From: an uncultured bacterium
Lineage (GTDB): Bacteria; Bacillota; Clostridia; Lachnospirales; Anaerotignaceae
Direction: 5' to 3'
NCBI GenBank assembly: GCA_905214825.1
Contig: CAJMNV010000017.1
Coordinates: forward strand, 1 to 20,397
Length of the DNA stretch: 20,397 nt
Positions 16,042 through 20,397 of the stretch are shown piece after piece. The position numbers and the translations under genes are program-made. The notes below the pieces were generated by a model. The model did no database searches and had not been told where the DNA came from. It worked only from the letters and a program-made list of their open reading frames with translations. Positions within the stretch are counted from its first letter, which is position 1. Every line of letters begins with the position of its first letter.

Positions 16042-16071
16042 AGCATACACTATCTCCTATCAGCTTGTCAA
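16042..16071 (-). promoter_or_regulatory. Promoter of the DUF5058/M20 operon
   Basis: On the reverse strand a perfect TTGACA (16071-16066) is followed after 18 bases by TATGCT (16047-16042). Just downstream, around the expected start, is CTTTAATAAAG (an 11-bp palindrome, 16033-16043), next to a second CTTTAAT at 16022-16028. These could be a repressor site. The promoter lies about 55 bases upstream of the DUF5058 start codon. Confidence 0.6.
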
Positions 16072-16081
16072 TTTATTATCG

Positions 16082-16126
16082 ATTGTCATTCTATACAATT
16101 TTATTGTCAAAATTTCATACAATTTT
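16082..16126. repeat. Adjacent imperfect direct repeats upstream of the DUF5058 promoter
   Basis: Two adjacent units (16082-16102 and 16103-16126) each start with ATTGTCA and end with ATACAATTTT, with a different middle. A third TTGTCA at 16065-16070 overlaps the -35 of the DUF5058-operon promoter. The three TTGTCA cores start 18 and 21 bases apart, about two helical turns. Candidate activator-binding array; AT-rich background lowers certainty. Confidence 0.4.
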
Positions 16127-16359
16127 CCCAAAAATATTTGTTTTTTGCTGTTATCATCATTTTTCATTTTCATTTTTTATAAATTATGACAAAAAATACA
16201 TTTTGGCTTGTTTTGTTCTGCATTGCCTTTCTGTTTTCACAAAAAAACAAGTACATACTGCCATATTTTCAGCATATTTCTAAACAAAAACTATTGCTCT
16301 ATCTTATATTCTGTATTACCATAATTGCAGAAGTATAAACAAAGAAAAAGGAGCAAATT

Positions 16360-17766
16360 ATGAGAACCAAAGCAATTACACAAAATCAAATTACAGAAGG
16401 TGTTATTTGGAAACAACTTCTGTTTTTCTTTTTTCCTATTTTATTGGGCACATTATTTCAGCAACTTTATAACACAGCTGATACCATTGTTGTTGGGCGG
16501 TTTGTGGGTCCAGATGCATTGGCTGCCGTAGGCGGTTCCACAGGGCAAATCGTCAATTTGGTGGTAAACTTTTTTGTTGGGCTTTCTTCTGGTGCAACAG
16601 TCATCATTGCACAACTTTATGGTGCCAAACAAAGACAAGACTTAAATAATGCTTTGCATACAGCAATCACTTTATCTGTCATCGGCGGTATTTTCACAAC
16701 GATTGTAGGTATTTTATTGACACCCTCATTATTAAAAGTCATGAAAACGCCTGCTGATGTTTTTTCTGGCTCTGCCACATATTTAAAGATTTATTTTTCT
16801 GGTATCATTTTTGTATTTATTTATAATGTTGGTTCTGGTATATTGCGTGCTGTTGGAGACTCACGACGTCCTTTATATTTTTTAATCATTTGTTGTTTTG
16901 TCAATATTTTTCTGGATATTCTTTTTGTCGTATTTTTGCATATGGGTGTCAAAGGTGCTGCATTTGCCACTGTTGCATCGCAAGCCGTCAGTGCAATATT
17001 GGTATTGTTTGCCCTAATAAAATCAACAGATATTTATACATTAAAACTATCTGCACTCAAATTTCATAAATCGCCGTTGATTTCTATTGTGACCATTGGT
17101 TTGCCAGCTGGTTTACAGTCTATTATGTACAGTTTTTCTAATATTATTATACAGACTTCTTTAAACAGCTTAGGTACCGCAACCATAGCCGCACATACCG
17201 CTTTTGCAAAAATCGATGCCATATATTGGATGATTTCCGGGGCATTCAGCATTTCTATCATCACATTTATCGGGCAAAACTATGGTGCCAAAAAATATAA
17301 ACGTATGAAAAAAAGCATACAAGTTTGTTTGCTGATGTACTTTGTCGCTTCTTTGTTTTTAAGCGGTGTCATGCTATTATTTGGGCCTTATTTGTTACAA
17401 CTTTTTACCACAGACCCTAAAATTATTCAAATTGGTATGCAAATCATACATATTATTGCCCCTTCTTATTGTCTGTTTATTTTTATTGAGATATTGTCCA
17501 GTTCATTAAGAGGTATGGGGAATGTGATGGTGCCCATGTTGATGACTTGTTTCGGTGTTTGTATATTGCGTATCATATGGATTTTCTTCTTTATTCCACA
17601 AAATTTAAGTGTAACAAGCATTTTGATGAGCTATCCCATCTCTTGGGGTATTACAGGTGTATTGTTTATGATATACTTCTGGTTTTATCAAAAGAAATTT
17701 TTTAAGCAACATACAGAACAAACAGAAACAGAAATAGTCGAAAACCAAATCAAAACCACCCGTTGA
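16360..17766 (+). CDS. MATE-family multidrug/metabolite efflux transporter
   Basis: This 468-residue protein has about 12 membrane helices in two homologous halves. The N-terminus (ITEGVIWKQLLFFFFPILLG, then TLFQQLYNTADTIVVGRFVG and ALAAVGGSTGQIVNLVVNFF) is highly typical of the clostridial NorM/DinF-like MATE branch. The second half starts near SIVTIGLPAGLQSIMYSFSN and includes ISGAFSISIITFIGQNYGAK. Such proteins expel cationic drugs or metabolites in exchange for sodium or protons. The start is fixed by AAGGAG 7 bases upstream. It is monocistronic: divergent from the DUF5058 operon and followed by hairpins. The substrate is unknown. Confidence 0.93.
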   Translation: MRTKAITQNQITEGVIWKQLLFFFFPILLGTLFQQLYNTADTIVVGRFVGPDALAAVGGSTGQIVNLVVNFFVGLSSGATVIIAQLYGAKQRQDLNNALHTAITLSVIGGIFTTIVGILLTPSLLKVMKTPADVFSGSATYLKIYFSGIIFVFIYNVGSGILRAVGDSRRPLYFLIICCFVNIFLDILFVVFLHMGVKGAAFATVASQAVSAILVLFALIKSTDIYTLKLSALKFHKSPLISIVTIGLPAGLQSIMYSFSNIIIQTSLNSLGTATIAAHTAFAKIDAIYWMISGAFSISIITFIGQNYGAKKYKRMKKSIQVCLLMYFVASLFLSGVMLLFGPYLLQLFTTDPKIIQIGMQIIHIIAPSYCLFIFIEILSSSLRGMGNVMVPMLMTCFGVCILRIIWIFFFIPQNLSVTSILMSYPISWGITGVLFMIYFWFYQKKFFKQHTEQTETEIVENQIKTTR

Positions 17767-17815
17767 GCGAGTGGTTTAAACAGCCCCTATAAATTAGTGG
17801 GCTTTATTTTTTATT
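17753..17815 (+). terminator. Double hairpin terminator after the MATE gene
   Basis: A first stem AAACCAC / GTGGTTT (17753-17777) spans the stop codon. A second, AGCCC / GGGCT (17782-17803), runs into TTTATTTTTTATT. The second is the likelier intrinsic terminator. Confidence 0.65.
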
Positions 17816-18215
17816 TACCGATTTTCTTATCATATCAACATCATCAAAGAGCACATCTGCCACCACAACCATCATCTTTGGATTTAAAATATCCATAGTT
17901 TTTGCATGTAAAAGTAATTGCAGATGAGCTAGGGGTATCCAAAATAACACTTTTCAATCTTATCAAGTGTAAGTAATTCCATCGCATGATAAGAGTAGAA
18001 AATTTGTCCTGTTCTATTAGTGGTTGCTGAATTTGCGGACAACCAATCAGCAAGACAATTTAATAAGTCAGATTCTGAAAAAGATATGTGTCTGGGTATA
18101 CCATGACATACCAGAGGTATAGGGCAGTATCTACGATGTGCAAGAATTATTGAAAAGTGCCATTTTCCTGATGTACGACAAATCTCCATTGGAGATTGTT
18201 TTTGATGCAATATAG
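17816..18215. other. About 400 bp without a convincing gene, possibly a decayed fragment
   Basis: Only short overlapping reverse-strand frames of 69 and 99 codons are found here, in different registers. They have no ribosome binding site, and the longer one starts inside the slh-gene terminator. The sequence is less A/T-monotonous than other gaps here, as if it was once coding. A perfect 8-bp-arm hairpin AATCTCCA / TGGAGATT at 18181-18197 is followed by a T-rich stretch (terminator-like on plus). I recognise no family in any frame. Confidence 0.4.
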
Positions 18216-18247
18216 AAAAAGCCAGCATCGAAAGATGCTGGCAAAAA
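18216..18247 (-). terminator. Rho-independent terminator of the SLH surface-protein gene
   Basis: A perfect 9-bp GC-rich stem, GCCAGCATC (18221-18229) with GATGCTGGC (18234-18242) and a GAAA loop, is flanked by five A on the left and five A on the right. On the reverse strand it is followed by TTTTT. It lies 20 bases past the stop of the SLH gene. Confidence 0.9.
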
Positions 18248-18266
18248 TCAATTTCTTTGGTTTATA

Positions 18267-20397
18267 TTACATTGTTTTGTTCAAAAAACGCATCAACACT
18301 GCGGCTACTTCTGCACGAGTTGCTGCTGATTTAGGGTTTAATGTACCATTACTTGTTCCATTTAAAATACCATTTTCCACTGCCCAGTTAATTGCATCAT
18401 TTGCATAACCACTTACTTGATTTGCATCTTTGAATTGCAATTCTTTTCCAATCGGTGTAGGATTACCTGCATATCTATGTAAAATAACTGCAAGGTCTTC
18501 TCTTGTGATATTTTTTTGTGGTGCAAATGTATTTGCATCTTGTCCGCTTACAATACCATTTGCCACAGACCATTGCACAGCATCTGCAAACCATGCTGTT
18601 GATTTTACATCAGAAAATGTTTGATTGTTTTCTACTTTTGGATTGTGTTCCATATTATGCAGAACCTGCACTAACATTGCTCTTGTCATAGTTGCATTTG
18701 GAGAAAAGATATTTTGGCTTGTACCATTATACAGTTCGTGACTGCTTACAAAATCAATGGCATTACTTGCCCAGTGACTGTTGACATCTGTAAATGTTTT
18801 GTGATTATCTACAATTTCGATTGTCAAATTACCATTTGCCAAAAATGTCAGACCTGTTTCTCGTACCACAGATTTACGCATAACTTGTTTTGTACCATCT
18901 GCTTTTGTTACAACAGCAACCATACTTGTGCTTGGATTTTCTATAGGAACAAACAACTGGATATCTTTTGCATTTCCAGTATCCACTTGTATGGTTTGTG
19001 TATTTTTTGTTTCTTTTTGCACAACAACTGGAAGAATTGGCAGAACAACAGTATTTTTCTGTGTTTCTGTAATCGTTTTTTCTGGAATTTTGACTTCTGT
19101 TTTCATATTGCCTTCTTTATCCACATTGGTCACAGAAGTAGAACCTTCTTTTGTTTCCACTTTGATGACACTAGAACCATCATCATTTTTTGTAATAGTC
19201 ACAACAAAGCCATTTGGTTTGATTATTGTTTCTGTTTTTGTACCAGCTGCTTGTTGTTTATCTGTTGTGTTTGGATTCTTGTTGATAGAACCGCCACCAG
19301 AACCAGAACCGCCACCAGAACCAGAACCACCACCAGAACCAGAACCGCCACCAGAACCAGAATCGCCACCAGAACCAGAACCGCCACCACTTGTTACTTT
19401 TTCAAAAATTGCTTTGATTTTTACATGTTTTTCAGGCATTGTGAATGTATCATCTACCACAGTCACGTCACCTTCTAACACTTGCCATTTTTTGAAACGG
19501 AACCCTTCTTTTGGCGTTGCACTTAATTGAACTGTGTCACCTACCATTGCATTTTGTGGATTTGCACTGGCTTGTCCATTACCATCTGTTTCGATGGTAA
19601 CAGTATATGTATCTTCTTCAAAAATAGCTCTGATTTCCACCTCTTTTGCAGGCATTGTAAATTTGTTTTCCAATATAAGCACATCACCTTTTAATACCTC
19701 CCATTCCTTGAAACGGAAACCATCATTTGGTTTTGCAGTCAATACAACTTCATTTCCTGCTGTTGCTTGTAAAAGGTTTGCACTTGCTGTCCCATGCCCA
19801 TCGTTTAACACAGCAATAGGATATTTTGTTTGTTGGTGTTCGGTTAAGTCAATGGTATATATTTCACTAGATACAGGTTTATAATTTTCATTTCCACTAT
19901 ATACCGCTTTTATTTTATATACTTTTTTTTCTGCATTTGGCCATACATAAGTTGCAACGCCATTTGCCACAGAAATATTAGAAGTAATTTCTGTTTCTTG
20001 CCCTGTTGTACAATCCATAAAAGTAACTTTACCTGTTGCAGGATTTCCATTTTTGACTTTATGCACAGATGCAGAGAGTGTAACTTGACGACCTCCATTT
20101 TGTTCTGCTATTTCAGATTTCATAGTAACCACAGGTGTTGCTTTGCTTACAGAAACATTCAGTTTTTTGGTTGTTGTAGAAATTGGTTTATAATTTTTTT
20201 CTGTTTCTGCACTTGGTACAAATTTTACAGTATATTCATGATTACCGGTTGTAGGAACAACATCTCCTTCTTCCCATATAAATGTGCCATATTTTTTATC
20301 TTCACCTGAGAAAACACTTTCTGAAAGTTTTTGTCCATATACCAAATCACTTGCTGCTGTTGGAAATACAATTTCAGGAGCATCTGCTTGTGCAATC
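18267..20397 (-). CDS. SLH-anchored surface protein with Ig-like and InlB-B-like repeats, 5' end missing
   Basis: The reverse frame is open from the stop at 18267 to the right edge (about 709 residues visible), so the signal peptide and true start lie outside. A TTG at 20345 is not the start: protein sense (ADAPEIVFPTAASDLVYGQK) continues upstream. In order: an Ig-like/MBG-like segment (to about 20155), another Ig-like domain (about 20153-19848: VTLSASVHKVKNGNPATGKV), two divergent InlB-B-type repeats (about 19826-19614 and 19610-19398), a Gly/Ser linker (19391-19287), a beta-rich segment, and three SLH domains (about 18800-18650, 18623-18470 and 18440-18282) with FTDV, FSDV and FKDA starts and (T/A)RAE/TRED/TRAM motifs. 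SLH domains bind pyruvylated secondary cell wall polymer, so this is a wall-attached exported protein, perhaps an adhesin. No enzymatic domain is visible. Confidence 0.9.
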   Translation of the reverse strand, partial: IAQADAPEIVFPTAASDLVYGQKLSESVFSGEDKKYGTFIWEEGDVVPTTGNHEYTVKFVPSAETEKNYKPISTTTKKLNVSVSKATPVVTMKSEIAEQNGGRQVTLSASVHKVKNGNPATGKVTFMDCTTGQETEITSNISVANGVATYVWPNAEKKVYKIKAVYSGNENYKPVSSEIYTIDLTEHQQTKYPIAVLNDGHGTASANLLQATAGNEVVLTAKPNDGFRFKEWEVLKGDVLILENKFTMPAKEVEIRAIFEEDTYTVTIETDGNGQASANPQNAMVGDTVQLSATPKEGFRFKKWQVLEGDVTVVDDTFTMPEKHVKIKAIFEKVTSGGGSGSGGDSGSGGGSGSGGGSGSGGGSGSGGGSINKNPNTTDKQQAAGTKTETIIKPNGFVVTITKNDDGSSVIKVETKEGSTSVTNVDKEGNMKTEVKIPEKTITETQKNTVVLPILPVVVQKETKNTQTIQVDTGNAKDIQLFVPIENPSTSMVAVVTKADGTKQVMRKSVVRETGLTFLANGNLTIEIVDNHKTFTDVNSHWASNAIDFVSSHELYNGTSQNIFSPNATMTRAMLVQVLHNMEHNPKVENNQTFSDVKSTAWFADAVQWSVANGIVSGQDANTFAPQKNITREDLAVILHRYAGNPTPIGKELQFKDANQVSGYANDAINWAVENGILNGTSNGTLNPKSAATRAEVAAVLMRFLNKTM
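19291..19389 (-). repeat. 18-bp tandem repeat encoding the Gly/Ser linker
   Basis: Five full copies of an 18-bp unit (plus-strand CCGCCACCAGAACCAGAA, with single changes in copies 3 and 5) and a half copy lie in frame. Each adds six residues of the pattern SGSGGG. It is coding sequence, a flexible spacer between the InlB-B repeats and the wall-proximal part. Copy number is expected to vary between strains. Confidence 0.92.

Larger units (their letters stand above)
15988..16359. other. Divergent intergenic region between the DUF5058 operon and the MATE gene
   Basis: This 372-bp AT-rich gap carries the DUF5058-operon promoter and direct repeats on its left side (16042-16126). Between 16127 and 16290 I see only T-rich sequence with no convincing ORF or hairpin. 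A weak plus-strand promoter, TTGCTC followed 17 bases later by TACCAT at about 16292-16320, might serve the MATE gene. No RNA gene is recognisable. Confidence 0.5.

Noticed and set aside
17929..18228. Reverse-strand 99-codon ORF
   Set aside because: Its start lies inside the SLH terminator, there is no ribosome binding site, no family is recognisable and it overlaps another short frame; kept only as a possible remnant.
19291..19389. Regular short repeats that could suggest a CRISPR or minisatellite array
   Set aside because: The 18-bp units are contiguous with no spacers, stay in the frame of the SLH protein and encode a Gly/Ser linker.
18714..19530. Long plus-strand open frames opposite the SLH gene
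   Set aside because: They give low-complexity products rich in Cys, Phe, Thr and Pro-Glu repeats that are antisense shadows of the Gly/Ser linker and beta-rich domains; no start signals.
20343..20345. TTG codon as the start of the SLH protein
   Set aside because: The frame stays open with sensible protein sequence upstream to the window edge and no signal peptide follows the TTG.

Overview
The window looks like chromosomal DNA of an anaerobic, endospore-forming, low-GC Gram-positive bacterium of the class Clostridia, possibly Lachnospirales-like. The evidence is AT-rich sequence, strong AGGAGG-type ribosome binding sites, TTGACA/TATAAT promoters, a spoIIGA-sigE sporulation pair, an N-terminal-rubredoxin ('reverse') rubrerythrin typical of clostridia, and an SLH-anchored surface protein. 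No rRNA, tRNA, CRISPR array, integrase or intact insertion sequence was seen. The species cannot be fixed from the sequence.

Layout. (1) 1-1645, minus: an OPT-family oligopeptide transporter cut by the left edge. (2) 1918-3665, minus: a TetR-family repressor gene followed by two small unknown membrane protein genes. The tetR promoter and the downstream operon promoter carry the same 13-15 bp palindrome. (3) 3734-7857: a PucR-type regulator (minus) divergent from an NCS1 (CodB-like) permease and a DUF917/S-methyl-thiohydantoin-desulfurase-like protein (plus), ending in a perfect terminator. This looks like an uptake and catabolism unit for a hydantoin- or nucleobase-like heterocycle. (4) 8034-8780: reverse rubrerythrin behind a perfect-spacing promoter whose -10 lies in a box intermediate between the PerR and Fur consensus. 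(5) 8870-10470, minus: spoIIGA-sigE, translationally coupled.

(6) 10603-15987, minus: an operon of a DUF5058 membrane protein, a second membrane protein, a PepT-like M20 peptidase and an AbgB-like M20 amidohydrolase. It is followed by its terminator and then a regulator gene (N-terminal sensor-like part, GGDEF/GTP-cyclohydrolase-III-like part, C-terminal HTH) split into two frames at a run of 11 A. I read this as an uncharacterised peptide or N-acyl-amino-acid uptake and hydrolysis system; it is the best candidate here for an undescribed system. (7) 16360-17766, plus: a MATE efflux transporter. (8) 17816-18215: about 400 bp without a convincing gene, perhaps a decayed fragment. (9) 18267-20397, minus: a secreted surface protein with Ig-like domains, two InlB-B-like repeats, a Gly/Ser linker made of 18-bp DNA repeats, and three C-terminal SLH domains; its 5' end is beyond the right edge.

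Most transcription units are separated by clear Rho-independent terminators, so the operon boundaries are fairly secure. Enzyme substrates and regulator ligands are inference only.
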